Below, in pieces: positions 1 through 7,750 of a stretch of 14,682 bases of DNA; position 1 is the stretch's first letter, and every line of letters starts with the position of its first letter. Under the pieces are notes generated by a model that did not search any database, was not told where the DNA came from, and was given only the letters and a program-made list of their open reading frames with translations. The stretch covers positions 1 through 14,682 of the forward strand of contig JALXAI010000396.1 in assembly GCA_026992215.1 (NCBI GenBank). Direction: 5' to 3'. The stretch comes from Desulfobacterales bacterium (GTDB taxonomy: Bacteria > Desulfobacterota > Syntrophobacteria > B119-G9). The position numbers and the translations under genes were made by a program.

Positions 1-1
1 T

Positions 2-493
2 TTTACCGGTATCCACGTGGTAAGGAAGGATATCCTCGCGAGATATTTCCCCGGCAAGAAGTTTTTTTCAATTCTTGAAACCTACACAAGAGCGATTTCC
101 GCCGGAGAAAAAGTGAAAGCGTTATTCCTTCCCAGGCTTGCCTGGCAGGAGGTTGGGTCTGTTGAGGGGTACTGGGAGGCACACGAAAGGTTAAAAAAGA
201 ACCCTGATGAATTCAGCCTCTGGTTAGAAAATATCGTGTTTCCATGCGTCGATGAAACGGCAAGGATAGGTCGTTCGGCCGTGTTGAATTCTGTCTGCTG
301 CGTCGGCAGTAATTCCGTGATCGAAGATGAAGCTGTCCTCGAAAATGTTATAGTGTGGGACAACGCAAGGGTGAAAAGAGGAGCGAAACTCGAAAACATC
401 ATCATCTGCGACAATTCCACGGCTCACGGGTCGCATAAAAAAGGAATTATAATACCGGATGTCGAGGGTTCTACGAAGTGCAAGCTGATATAA
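2..493 (+). CDS. NDP-sugar / sugar-1-phosphate nucleotidyltransferase, C-terminal part (5' end outside window)
   Basis: The reading frame is open from base 2, so the gene enters from the left; the GTG at 17 is only the first internal start-like codon. The opening residues FTGIHVV match the segment after the catalytic core of GDP-mannose pyrophosphorylase/MurU-type nucleotidyltransferases, and WQEVGSVEGYWEAH is their usual 'W.DvGtpe.y..a' element. After it comes a tail of about 70 residues with hexapeptide-like repeats (ARIGRSAVLNSVCCVGSNSV, then VIEDEAVLENVIVWDNARVK), expected to fold as a left-handed beta-helix, as in GDP-mannose or glucose-1-phosphate nucleotidylyltransferases. The stop overlaps the next gene, a sugar-kinase-like phosphotransferase, by 16 bp, so the two probably act in sequence: anomeric phosphorylation, then nucleotide activation. 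The catalytic N-terminus (GxGxR, PK) is not visible, so nucleotide and sugar specificity are unknown. Family sure, substrate not. Confidence 0.85.
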   Translation, partial: FTGIHVVRKDILARYFPGKKFFSILETYTRAISAGEKVKALFLPRLAWQEVGSVEGYWEAHERLKKNPDEFSLWLENIVFPCVDETARIGRSAVLNSVCCVGSNSVIEDEAVLENVIVWDNARVKRGAKLENIIICDNSTAHGSHKKGIIIPDVEGSTKCKLI

Positions 494-1533
494 AAAAAAT
501 TCTCAAAAAGGAAGTCGCCCGGATATACAGCAGGGAAAAAGGCGGGATTTCTCCCGTGGATACCTTTACCGTCGAAAGCCTTCGCGGCGACGGGTCATCG
601 CGGCAGTTCTACAGGGTATTTTGCGGTGCTGAATCGTACATTGCCATCTACGCTCCGGTAGACGATCTTTCTGTTGTTACTGAAAACGATTCTTACGTTT
701 ATATCGGAAAACACCTCAGGACAAAGGGTATTCCGGTTCCCGAAATATACGCTTACTCCATGGAAAAAGGAATTATCATTGTTGAGGACCTGGGAGACCA
801 TCACCTGCAGTCAGTGATCGATTTCGAAAACAGCTACGAAGAAGGCAAGGCGTGGTACCTGAAGATACTGGAAGCGCTCATTAAGATGCAAGTTGATGGT
901 TCCAGGGATTTTGACGGCAGCCGTTGTTTTGACACTCCGGTTTACGACAAGGAATTTATCTTTAGGCGCGAGCTTCTCTACTTCAAAAGAGAATTTCTGG
1001 AAAGACACCTTGGTTTGTCCGCCATGAAACCGGAACTGGATAACGAACTGCGTGAACTTGCCGAGGCTGTATCTCAAATTCCGAACAACTTTTTCATGCA
1101 CAGGGATTTTCAATCAAGAAACATCATGGTAAAAAACTCCCGGTTTTACTTTATAGACTTTCAGGCGGGAAGATTTGGTCCTCCGACCTATGACCTTGCT
1201 TCTCTTCTTATAGATCCGTATGTTGGCATGCCGAAAACATTGCAAGAAGAACTGATGCATACGTATTTCCGCGAGGCACAAAAATACCTTGGAATGTCAC
1301 ACGCCGAATTCGAGAAGAACTACCGGTTGACCGCACTGTGCCGAAATTTCCAGATTCTGGCCGCGTTCGTATATCTGAGCAAAGTCAAGCAAAAATCGTT
1401 TTTCGAGCAGTACATAAATCCCGCGCTTGTTGAGCTCGCAAGCAACTTGAGACGTATCGATCAGGCAGGCTTCAAGATACTGGGAGCCATAATTCAAAGC
1501 GAAGCACAGAAGATTAGGGGAAATAGTGTGTAA
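478..1533 (+). CDS. AmgK-like anomeric sugar kinase (aminoglycoside phosphotransferase fold)
   Basis: This 351-residue protein of the APH/choline-kinase fold probably phosphorylates a free sugar at C1 in the cytoplasm. Visible motifs: IIIVEDLGDHHL (about 99-110, hinge), catalytic HRDFQSRN (208-215, with D210 and N215) and metal-binding IDFQAGRFGPPTYDLASLL (226-244, D227). The 'HRDFqsrN...DFQ...GP..YDLasLl' pattern and the length fit AmgK, the MurNAc/GlcNAc 1-kinase that works with the uridylyltransferase MurU. The start is a GTG with GAGGG at 464-468, nine bases upstream, inside the preceding gene, so translation is probably coupled. The upstream partner has a beta-helix tail that I do not expect in the short MurU, so another hexose or heptose could be the substrate; the kinase class is safer than the name. 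A possible hairpin terminator follows at 1605-1632. Confidence 0.82.
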   Translation: MQADIKKILKKEVARIYSREKGGISPVDTFTVESLRGDGSSRQFYRVFCGAESYIAIYAPVDDLSVVTENDSYVYIGKHLRTKGIPVPEIYAYSMEKGIIIVEDLGDHHLQSVIDFENSYEEGKAWYLKILEALIKMQVDGSRDFDGSRCFDTPVYDKEFIFRRELLYFKREFLERHLGLSAMKPELDNELRELAEAVSQIPNNFFMHRDFQSRNIMVKNSRFYFIDFQAGRFGPPTYDLASLLIDPYVGMPKTLQEELMHTYFREAQKYLGMSHAEFEKNYRLTALCRNFQILAAFVYLSKVKQKSFFEQYINPALVELASNLRRIDQAGFKILGAIIQSEAQKIRGNSV

Positions 1534-1830
1534 TTCAAATAGACCGCAGACCAGGAAGATATGTCTGGAAACAATGTTCGAAATTTCTGTTTTTTCGATA
1601 ACCACAGGCAGATCTCGTCTGCATTCTGCCTGGCTATTTTATGGGCAATTGTCTACCTGCCTTCCCCGGGTACACCCGCAGTTCCAGGGAACCAATGCCG
1701 CAGAACAGTTCCGGCAATAATAACAATATTAATGGTTCAGAAAAGCAAGGAGACAAGACGAAGAGATTGAGGCCGGACTTGCAGCGATTTTTCCTCTTTT
1801 CGGTCCATGCAAGTTGCACCATGGCAGAGA
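1534..1830. other. Convergent intergenic region with small inverted repeats
   Basis: These 297 bases separate two convergent genes. I see no credible gene: the short open frames here lack ribosome-binding sites and recognisable protein content. There are two inverted repeats. One is CAGGCAGA/TCTGCCTG at 1605-1612 and 1625-1632, listed separately. The other is CCATG/CATGG at 1805-1809 and 1820-1824, enclosing the near-palindrome TGCAAGTTGCA (1808-1818) just past the end of the Pit gene. It has no T-run on either side and is at most a weak structure. Confidence 0.5.
1605..1640 (+). terminator. Possible terminator of the kinase operon
   Basis: A perfect 8-bp inverted repeat, CAGGCAGA (1605-1612) and TCTGCCTG (1625-1632), with a 12-nt loop, is followed by GCTATTTTA, a short imperfect T-tract. 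It lies 72 bp after the kinase stop, on the strand that needs an end before the convergent Pit gene. The weak T-tract keeps confidence low. Confidence 0.35.
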
Positions 1831-2772
1831 TTAGAAACGGGCAAGAACCGTACCCGTTAATTTCAAGGAAAGGTAAGCCAGAAGCCCTGCCATAACCGGC
1901 GTCGCCACCCAGCCGAGGCCGACTTTTACGAGCATTTTCTTGCTTATCGTACGAGAATCGCCCACGTAGCCTATGCCAACCACCGCTCCCACTATTGCCT
2001 GGGAGGAAGACACCGGAACACCAAGCTGGGTAAAGATATGCAGTGTCATCGCCTCGGCAAGCATGGTAATAAAGGCCGAAAAAGGGTCAAGAGGCACAAT
2101 GCCTTTTCCCACGGTCATCATGACCTTTTTGCTGTATGTTAACACGCCGAAAGCGATACTGAGCCCGCCCACCAAGGCCGCGGTTCTGGCGGTGAGAATA
2201 CCGGAGCCCACGTATACGCCGGTGACGTTAGCCACGTTATTGCCCCCCAGGCTGTAGGCACCGTAGCAGCCGGCAACAAGCAGACCCGTGCTGATGATCA
2301 GGTTTTTGCCCCTGATCCCCAGATTGCTCCTTTTCATGAGGTACCCGACCACCCTGTACAGGCAGACAGAAAGAATACATCCGGCCACGGGAGTGAGAAC
2401 CCAGCACGTGACGATCTTGTAAAGCTTCGAAAAATCAGCATACCCCGAGATAATCCCCGCTCCGATCACAGCCCCTATAATCCCCTGGCTTGTTGAAGCG
2501 GGGATAGCCAGGTAGGTAAGGAGCGTCATGGTAAGAGCCGTGGCAAGAGAGCACCAGAAAGCACCCATGGCGGACAGGCGGCTCACGCCGCCGACAGTCT
2601 GCATGCACTTGACTCCTTCTATGTTTGCTCCCATCATCACGAACAGCGCGGTAAGCAATATTGCGAGGCCATACTTTATAACCCCCGTTGCTACGGCCGT
2701 TCCGAATATATTGGCGGAATCATTGGCACCAAGACTCCATCCCATGAAGATTCCGCTTGTGATCTTCCACAT
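1831..2772 (-). CDS. pit: Inorganic phosphate transporter, Pit family
   Basis: This 313-residue polytopic inner-membrane protein imports phosphate as a metal-phosphate/proton symporter. It shows the internal duplication typical of Pit: GANDSAN at 15-21 is repeated as GGNNVAN at 176-182, and PASTSQGIIGAVIGAG (91-106) as PVSSSQAIVGAVVGIG (253-268). These are the transport signatures of the two inverted halves. The length fits the short Pit class without the long central loop of E. coli PitA. The ATG is preceded by AAGGAA about nine bases upstream. It follows the DUF47 gene on the same strand after 113 bp; Pit with a DUF47 partner is a common pair. No clear terminator follows. Confidence 0.95.
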   Translation of the reverse strand: MWKITSGIFMGWSLGANDSANIFGTAVATGVIKYGLAILLTALFVMMGANIEGVKCMQTVGGVSRLSAMGAFWCSLATALTMTLLTYLAIPASTSQGIIGAVIGAGIISGYADFSKLYKIVTCWVLTPVAGCILSVCLYRVVGYLMKRSNLGIRGKNLIISTGLLVAGCYGAYSLGGNNVANVTGVYVGSGILTARTAALVGGLSIAFGVLTYSKKVMMTVGKGIVPLDPFSAFITMLAEAMTLHIFTQLGVPVSSSQAIVGAVVGIGYVGDSRTISKKMLVKVGLGWVATPVMAGLLAYLSLKLTGTVLARF

Positions 2773-2822
2773 GCTGCCAGTTCCTTACAAAAAAATACAA
2801 ACCAAAACACTCTCCCGCGGAT

Positions 2823-2866
2823 CCCCCGGCACATCAGAAATCCTGATCGGTGAACACCGGGGAGGA
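2823..2866 (-). other. GC-rich inverted repeats in the DUF47-Pit spacer
   Basis: The 113-bp spacer between the DUF47 stop and the Pit ATG holds a long-range stem CCCCGG (2824-2829)/CCGGGG (2857-2862), an inner stem ATCAG (2833-2837)/CTGAT (2843-2847), and an overlapping tight hairpin CGGT-GAAC-ACCG (2848-2859). The last cannot form together with the outer stem, so the transcript could switch between two folds. It could be an mRNA processing or attenuation site adjusting Pit relative to DUF47. Function is inferred; only the repeats are seen. Confidence 0.35.
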
Positions 2867-2885
2867 GTTGAAATCCATAGCCACG

Positions 2886-3515
2886 TCAATGCATACTCAG
2901 GTGTATAATCTGCAGGTAGTCTCCGGCATCTTCAATAATGTCGCTGATTGTGGTGAGCCCCGAAACAAAGTCGGACAGGGATTTGCCATGCCAGTAACTG
3001 TCTATGGATAACTCTTTTAAATCACAGAGAATACCGAACTTCATGTCGTCAATCTTCTTTTCGTAAATCCTGATGGCCAGGATCTTCTCGCGCAAATCTT
3101 CACCCGCTACCATGGCTTCGAACGTTATCAAAAGCATCTCGCACATTCTCTGGTTAAGGAGGGCTACCCTGTTGGACTCGTCCCTGATGCCGTGAGGGAG
3201 ATAAAGATTCATGGCATGAAAAGAAGTGTCTTCAAGCAGGTCAAAAACATCGTCCACGGTTTCTATGAATTTGCAGAGATTCGGCCGAAGGTATGGCAGA
3301 AACGCCCCCTCGTAGATACAGGAAATTATCTCGCGCTTGATGGAATCAGCTTCCCGCTCCAGGTTACTGATCCTGCGCATCGAATCGTGATCTTCATTTT
3401 CAAGGGCACTCCTGAATATCTCGCATGCCCTGCAAAGGAGTTCTATGTGAGACCTTATCTTGTCAAGCACCCTTTTTTCGCTTTTGCCCCTTGAAAAAAA
3501 CCTGTTAAACCACAT
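2886..3515 (-). CDS. DUF47/TIGR00153 PhoU-like partner of the Pit transporter
   Basis: This 209-residue, all-helical cytoplasmic protein of the DUF47 (PhoU-domain) family is generally encoded beside Pit and thought to modulate it. It begins MWFNRFFSRGKS, typical of the family. PhoU-type acidic metal-binding motifs appear near the start (NLEREADSIKREI, around residues 51-63), in the middle (VDDVFDLLEDT) and near the end (TISDIIEDAGDYL), so both three-helix halves are present. The ATG lies within the last codons of the CBS gene (11-bp overlap), with GAGG five to six bases upstream, indicating translational coupling. The Pit gene follows after a structured 113-bp spacer. Confidence 0.92.
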   Translation of the reverse strand: MWFNRFFSRGKSEKRVLDKIRSHIELLCRACEIFRSALENEDHDSMRRISNLEREADSIKREIISCIYEGAFLPYLRPNLCKFIETVDDVFDLLEDTSFHAMNLYLPHGIRDESNRVALLNQRMCEMLLITFEAMVAGEDLREKILAIRIYEKKIDDMKFGILCDLKELSIDSYWHGKSLSDFVSGLTTISDIIEDAGDYLQIIHLSMH

Positions 3516-3909
3516 TTTTGCCTCGCGCCCTCATGATTAATGTGCCCGCCATTATATCAAGTAAAGCCACAACTCCCACTATTCCATCGCCTTCCCGAAC
3601 AAAAACCCGTCCCACTCCGGACTCTTCCATGAGCCCGGCCACTTCACTCAACTCAGCCTCCTGCTCTATGCTTACAAGGGGCCTCGAAGCAATATCGGCA
3701 ACCTTTACCTCGCGCAGGTTCTTCTTGCGAGCAATCACCTTGCATACGATGTCACGAGCCGTAATCACGCCGTGGGATTCGTTCTCTCCGCGGAATTTCA
3801 CAACGAGAGACCTGATTCGTTTTTCAATCATTTTCTCGATGGCCTCAAAAACGCTGCTATCACCCGAGATGTATTCTATTCTGGATGTCATGATTTCAGA
3901 TACTTTCAT
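3505..3909 (-). CDS. Paired CBS-domain protein
   Basis: This 134-residue cytoplasmic protein consists of two CBS motifs, about residues 1-65 (MKVSEIMTSRIEYISGDSSV through GVITARDIV) and 70-130 (VADIASRPLVSIEQEAELSE through VGVVALLDIM). A CBS pair (Bateman module) binds adenine nucleotides and reports energy state or second messengers. As first gene of the CBS-DUF47-Pit unit, and overlapping DUF47 by 11 bp, it may sense nucleotide status for phosphate uptake; that link is inferred. A run of G lies six to seven bases before the ATG. Just upstream is a perfect 12-bp AT palindrome, TTTAAATTTAAA (3921-3932). A weak -10-like TAAGAT with TTGAAG 19 bases before it is visible further up, too poorly spaced to call a promoter. 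Confidence 0.88.
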   Translation of the reverse strand: MKVSEIMTSRIEYISGDSSVFEAIEKMIEKRIRSLVVKFRGENESHGVITARDIVCKVIARKKNLREVKVADIASRPLVSIEQEAELSEVAGLMEESGVGRVFVREGDGIVGVVALLDIMAGTLIMRARGKNVV

Positions 3910-3920
3910 AGCTACCCCCG

Positions 3921-3932
3921 TTTAAATTTAAA
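3921..3932. promoter_or_regulatory. AT-rich 12-bp palindrome upstream of the phosphate operon
   Basis: TTTAAATTTAAA is a perfect palindrome 12 bp before the CBS-protein ATG, within the 82-bp gap after the nine-gene cluster. It could be an operator or part of the core promoter. A/T palindromes of this length can arise by chance, so only the sequence is certain. Confidence 0.3.
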
Positions 3933-3991
3933 TTGATGCCACATTGCTATCTTAGCAGGAATAGCGGGCTAAACTTCAACATAAACTCAGA

Positions 3992-5698
3992 TTAACCGCC
4001 CGAGGAAGGAATCGCCTGTACCTCGAAAAAGGCCTTTGCGTCGCTTTTCGCAAGTATCCTGTAACCGAGACCAAGCCTTTTTAAGCGTTCCACGGTCTTT
4101 CTGATTTTGCCTACCAGAAATACTTTTTTCTCTTCAATTACCTTTTTCCTGAACTCGTCTTCGTCGTAACAGAGCCGCATCCTGTCTTTCATGTAAAAGT
4201 ACAGCTTCGAACCCTTCCGGTCTCTCAACAGGTACGCAACCTTTCCGGTGTAAAAAGGGAGAATTGCCACGTGAGCAAACTCGGGAGGTTCATCGGTAAA
4301 AAGCACGTACCTTCCTTCGGCCACCCGGTTATACGTGTCCGCGGCAAATTTCATCGAGTCCTCCGGATACGCGGCCACGAACATCCTTTGAGTGCAGACG
4401 AACAAAAAAGCCATGAAAATGGCTATCGCAACAAACGCAGACCGGGGACGTCTGGCATTAAAGAGCCAGAAGATAACAAACCCCAGCAGAGCTGAGCCAA
4501 TCAGAAACCGGTACGCTATTTCAAGCGACGGAATGTCCAGATCCCTTATTAAACCATTTCCCTGATGCGTCTTAAGAAACAGCAATGCTATAAGAGCAAG
4601 GATCGAGACCAGGCACCACGGGTAGGCCCATAGCTTTACCGAAACTGGGGTTTGCGCCGAAAACAGTCGCTCCAGTTCCGAGGCAAGTAAAATCAGCACG
4701 GGCGGATAACAGTGCATACAGTAAAAGTCCACCTTACTTTTGGAAAGCGAAAAAAGAACCAGGGGAACAAAGAACCATATCATGAGAAAAATAACTTTTT
4801 CCCTATCTTTGCCGGCTTTCCTTATGGAAGTGAAAACAGATTTCACAATAATGGGAAGGTACATAATCCAGGGAAAAAATTCACCTGCTCCCAGGGCCAG
4901 GAAAAGCCCCGTGGGAAACAGCGCGTCATTCGAGTCTCGCTTTCCCAGAAAAGCACCGAAATGTTCGTTTATGACAAAGACCTTAAAAAAGTCGGGATGC
5001 CTGGACATCATCGCTATCGACCAGGGAAGTACACCCAGTGCCAGGATCACGAGCCCTGCCGGGTCGATGAATCTCTTCACCTCCCTGATTCTTCCGCCGG
5101 CAATGATAAAAAGGCCTGAAATACTCGCCGGTAACGCTACACCAAGGATGCCCTTGGCAAGGAAACTTAACGCCAGCCCGAGGTAAAAAAGCCTTAAGTA
5201 AAGCTTTTTGCCCGTTTGCAGAAAGATCCAGAACGCTGTCAGTGATAAAATAATACAGGTTATTAACGCGAATTCGATCCCGGCATCCAGACAGTAGGTA
5301 TATACTTCTGCGGTCAGCAAAAAGACAACGGGCGCTATTCTGCCCGTTTTTTTCCCGTACATTTTAGATGCGAGGATCCCCAGAAGAAGGGCCGCCGAGA
5401 GTGCCCACAAGATATTTGTCAGCCTTGCCACCCAGGGATGCACTCCAAAAATCGTGTACGCGACAGCCGTTACCCAGAATGTTAAAGGAGGCTTGGTAAA
5501 ATACCTCGCAAAATCGAGGTGTGGAGTAAGCCAGTCACCGGTGACCAGCATTTCCCTCGGTATCTCCGCGTATTTTGACTCTGCGTCCCTGAGCGGCCTG
5601 TTAATTCCGGCAAGGTAAAACAGGGAGACGAGCAAAAAAATGACCACCCAGAAATACCTGTCATCCGACGGTTTTGTTTTTGCTCTCTGATCGCGCAT
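3992..5698 (-). CDS. Family 39 glycosyltransferase, ArnT/PMT-like membrane enzyme
   Basis: This 568-residue polytopic membrane protein has about a dozen hydrophobic segments followed by a soluble C-terminal domain of about 110 residues. The first extracytoplasmic loop carries the family signature RDAESKYAEIPREMLVTGDW followed by YFTKPPLTFW, as in ArnT, where the acidic residues are catalytic. FSLSKSKVDFYCMHCYPPV matches the 'SksKlp.Y.lP..P' element of ArnT-like enzymes. Such proteins move a sugar from undecaprenyl phosphate to an acceptor on the outer face of the membrane. The start chosen is ATG 5698, 14 bp after the radical SAM stop, with GGGA six bases upstream; a longer frame to 5806 would run deep into that gene and adds non-family residues. 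It is last in the cluster, so it may decorate the lipid made by the upstream genes. Confidence 0.88.
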   Translation of the reverse strand: MRDQRAKTKPSDDRYFWVVIFLLVSLFYLAGINRPLRDAESKYAEIPREMLVTGDWLTPHLDFARYFTKPPLTFWVTAVAYTIFGVHPWVARLTNILWALSAALLLGILASKMYGKKTGRIAPVVFLLTAEVYTYCLDAGIEFALITCIILSLTAFWIFLQTGKKLYLRLFYLGLALSFLAKGILGVALPASISGLFIIAGGRIREVKRFIDPAGLVILALGVLPWSIAMMSRHPDFFKVFVINEHFGAFLGKRDSNDALFPTGLFLALGAGEFFPWIMYLPIIVKSVFTSIRKAGKDREKVIFLMIWFFVPLVLFSLSKSKVDFYCMHCYPPVLILLASELERLFSAQTPVSVKLWAYPWCLVSILALIALLFLKTHQGNGLIRDLDIPSLEIAYRFLIGSALLGFVIFWLFNARRPRSAFVAIAIFMAFLFVCTQRMFVAAYPEDSMKFAADTYNRVAEGRYVLFTDEPPEFAHVAILPFYTGKVAYLLRDRKGSKLYFYMKDRMRLCYDEDEFRKKVIEEKKVFLVGKIRKTVERLKRLGLGYRILAKSDAKAFFEVQAIPSSGG

Positions 5699-5712
5699 CA
5701 GGTTCCCGGCCG

Positions 5713-6687
5713 TTATTGCAAGGCTTCCCCGGCCATCTCCACCAAGCGTTTGAACGTAAAAGGTTCCTGGGCCGCGCCCCGGCACGAATACCAGCACCTG
5801 GTACAATCAGTGGGCTCAAAGGTGTTTTTGTTCCATTCGCTCCAGTGACACTCGACGGGGAAATCGGAACATCTTTTTACGTATCCGTCAGGAGTAACCT
5901 GAACCCAATTTATTCCCGCCGTGCATCCCGGGATACCACCCGTTGAGAAAAATTCCGGTATCCTGTCGAAATAGAATTCCCCCGTCTCTATGTGACCCAG
6001 CTCACGTTTTATCCGCTTCAGCTTCTCCAGAACCCGCTTAAGTTCGTCCAGTTCGTCTTCTGGTATCGAATATTCGGCGTTACCCACCCGCCATTCATTG
6101 TAAGTGCTGAATGACTGTTTTATCCCCAACGAGTGAACGTAACGAGAAAATAAAGGCAGTTCCCTGAAATTGCCGCGCTTGATCACGGTGTTGAAGCACA
6201 TGTTAACACCCTTTTGAGCAAGCACCGGTGCCACTTTTAAGATATGCCTCGTTAGTCCCTTTATCCCCCGTTCCTCGTCGTGCCTCTCGTCCATGTAATC
6301 GAGAGATATCGAAAACTCGTCCAGCCCCGCTTCCCACAGTTCCATGCCTTTTTTAACCGTGAGAAGGGCTCCGTTGGTAATCAGGCTTATGTAGATAAAG
6401 CCGAAGTTCCTCCTGATAGACCTGATAATATCAACAAGATCCTTTCTCAATAACGGCTCACCGCCTGTCAAACTGACGGATAAAGGCCTCAGGTGCCTTA
6501 TGACCGGGACGTAGTCGGTAAGTTCTTCGCGCCTCGGTTCTTTCCAGTAGTCACAGAAGTCGCATCGCGCGTTGCACCGTTTTGTCACTTCGAGGTTTAT
6601 ATTGAAAAGCCCTCCCCTTGCCAGGTACCTGGCAAGGCTTATGCCCCCGTAGATCATTTCTCTCACGGAAAGTGGCCTGGAAGACAC
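5713..6687 (-). CDS. Radical SAM protein with SPASM-like C-terminal cysteine domain
   Basis: This 324-residue protein has the radical SAM cluster motif CNARCDFC (C38, C42, C45) and SLTGGEPLLRKD for SAM binding. The C-terminus carries six cysteines, C255-x12-G-x4-C273, C280, C295-x2-C298-x3-C302 (ending RCWYSCRG), resembling a SPASM auxiliary Fe-S domain, although the spacing is not the full canonical set. It therefore should hold the catalytic [4Fe-4S] and at least one auxiliary cluster. I cannot assign its substrate: peptide maturases and enzymes acting on small molecules or lipids share this architecture, and no precursor peptide is visible nearby. The start is GTG 6687, because a perfect AGGAGG (6695-6700) sits exactly seven bases upstream; the alternative ATG at 6705 would place that site inside the gene. 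The following GT39 gene begins 14 bp later. Confidence 0.85.
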   Translation of the reverse strand: MSSRPLSVREMIYGGISLARYLARGGLFNINLEVTKRCNARCDFCDYWKEPRREELTDYVPVIRHLRPLSVSLTGGEPLLRKDLVDIIRSIRRNFGFIYISLITNGALLTVKKGMELWEAGLDEFSISLDYMDERHDEERGIKGLTRHILKVAPVLAQKGVNMCFNTVIKRGNFRELPLFSRYVHSLGIKQSFSTYNEWRVGNAEYSIPEDELDELKRVLEKLKRIKRELGHIETGEFYFDRIPEFFSTGGIPGCTAGINWVQVTPDGYVKRCSDFPVECHWSEWNKNTFEPTDCTRCWYSCRGAAQEPFTFKRLVEMAGEALQ

Positions 6688-6701
6688 GTGATCGCCTCCT
6701 C

Positions 6702-7739
6702 TCATTCACTTGCGTTTACTACCTGTTTGTCCAGATCACCATTATCAAACTTCACCACGAACTTTCCTCGCTTCTGCCCCCACGTAATTACCGAGTAGCT
6801 TACCATGCCGGCAAGCGCCCAGAAGATCTGCTCTATTCTCAAGGATAAACCGAACGTCAATCCCTGCAACTTGGTAAGTCCAAGGGCATCGAATATGAGC
6901 AAGCGCGAACCTTCCTGTATACCGATACTCGCAGGCACCGGGAAGCTGACCAGGTCAAACCATGAGCCGAGAAACCAGATGGCTGCCACGGATTCCGGCG
7001 AAGCATGCGCTCCAACCAGGTACAGGAAATACCAGACCTGGAAAATTCCGCAAACAAAACCAGGAACGTGCCAGAGGATAGACTTCGGGAGATCAAAAGG
7101 CCTTTCCCTGTAGTAATCCTTGAGCAGCTCGTCCACTTCGTTCATAATACCGGTAAATTTATCCAGGTATTTTTTTCCGACACGCCATCCTGATAGCCAT
7201 CTCAGGATAGCGCCCAGCTTCCCGTACTTTTGAACAAGCAGAAATCCGATGATTCCACATCCCAGGATCGTGCTGCTTACCACGAGGCTGACCCACAACT
7301 CCACGGGAAGACCTACCCTCCACAGAATCGCGACAGAGCCACCTGCAATAAACATAAGTTGAGCCAGAACGTACGACAGCTTCCCTATTATTACCCCGCT
7401 TGCCGCCCTCGTTTTTGAGCTCTCAGCTCCAAGCAACGCTCCCTTGATTACTTCACCGCCAAGAGTACCCGTGGGCGTTACATAGTTTATGGCTGTTCCC
7501 GCAAGCCTGATCAGGTAAAGAGAAGAAAAAGGGAGACGCTGGTGGCTCCTGTCGAGGCAAAAGCGCCATGCCATCGTGTGGAACACGTCCGCCACTCCCT
7601 CGATAAGAACAATGATGGCAAGGCCCCACCCCATCTTCGCAAACTCGTTATAGAGCTCCATGGGCCCAAGCTTCCAGATCATGAATGCCAGAAGCCCGAA
7701 ACCGAGCCCTATCAATATCTTGTGCACATATTTTTTCAT
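6702..7739 (-). CDS. Flippase-like integral membrane protein (UPF0104, AglD/MprF transmembrane-domain family)
   Basis: This 345-residue polytopic protein has about seven to eight hydrophobic helices. Recognisable elements include the N-terminus KKYVHKILIGLGFGLLAFM, the central NYVTPTGTLGGEVIKGALLG, which matches the family's 'tP.g..Ggd..ra.ll' loop, and the late PASIGIQEGSRLLIFDALGL ('P.glG..e'). The family is related to the transmembrane flippase half of MprF and to AglD/GtrA-associated proteins, and is commonly linked to moving or modifying lipid-linked molecules. The ATG is 11 bp after the CDP-alcohol phosphatidyltransferase stop with AGG about eight bases upstream; the longer frame to 7829 has no family resemblance in its first 30 residues. 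Given its neighbours, flipping the product of the CDP-alcohol enzyme is the simplest idea, but untested. Confidence 0.83.
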   Translation of the reverse strand: MKKYVHKILIGLGFGLLAFMIWKLGPMELYNEFAKMGWGLAIIVLIEGVADVFHTMAWRFCLDRSHQRLPFSSLYLIRLAGTAINYVTPTGTLGGEVIKGALLGAESSKTRAASGVIIGKLSYVLAQLMFIAGGSVAILWRVGLPVELWVSLVVSSTILGCGIIGFLLVQKYGKLGAILRWLSGWRVGKKYLDKFTGIMNEVDELLKDYYRERPFDLPKSILWHVPGFVCGIFQVWYFLYLVGAHASPESVAAIWFLGSWFDLVSFPVPASIGIQEGSRLLIFDALGLTKLQGLTFGLSLRIEQIFWALAGMVSYSVITWGQKRGKFVVKFDNGDLDKQVVNASE

Positions 7740-7750
7740 CACGCTACCTG

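Noticed and set aside
1805..1824. CCATG/CATGG inverted repeat as a terminator of the Pit gene
   Set aside because: No T-run follows on the minus strand and the stem is only 5 bp.
1526..1895. Several overlapping plus-strand frames of 60-84 codons after the kinase gene
   Set aside because: No ribosome-binding sites, low-complexity or unstructured translations, and they overlap each other and the end of the Pit gene.
3952..3972. TTAGC/GCTAA inverted repeat after the GT39 gene as a cluster terminator
   Set aside because: Five-bp AT-containing stem without a T-tract; too weak to call.
4712..5186. Two long plus-strand frames opposite the GT39 gene
   Set aside because: Shadows of a gene with clear family motifs; their translations are rich in Lys, Pro and Arg without recognisable domains.
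3992..5806. Longest frame of the GT39 gene, starting at 5806
   Set aside because: The first 36 residues lie opposite no family sequence and would overlap the radical SAM coding region by 94 bp; ATG 5698 has a ribosome-binding site and a 14-bp spacing.
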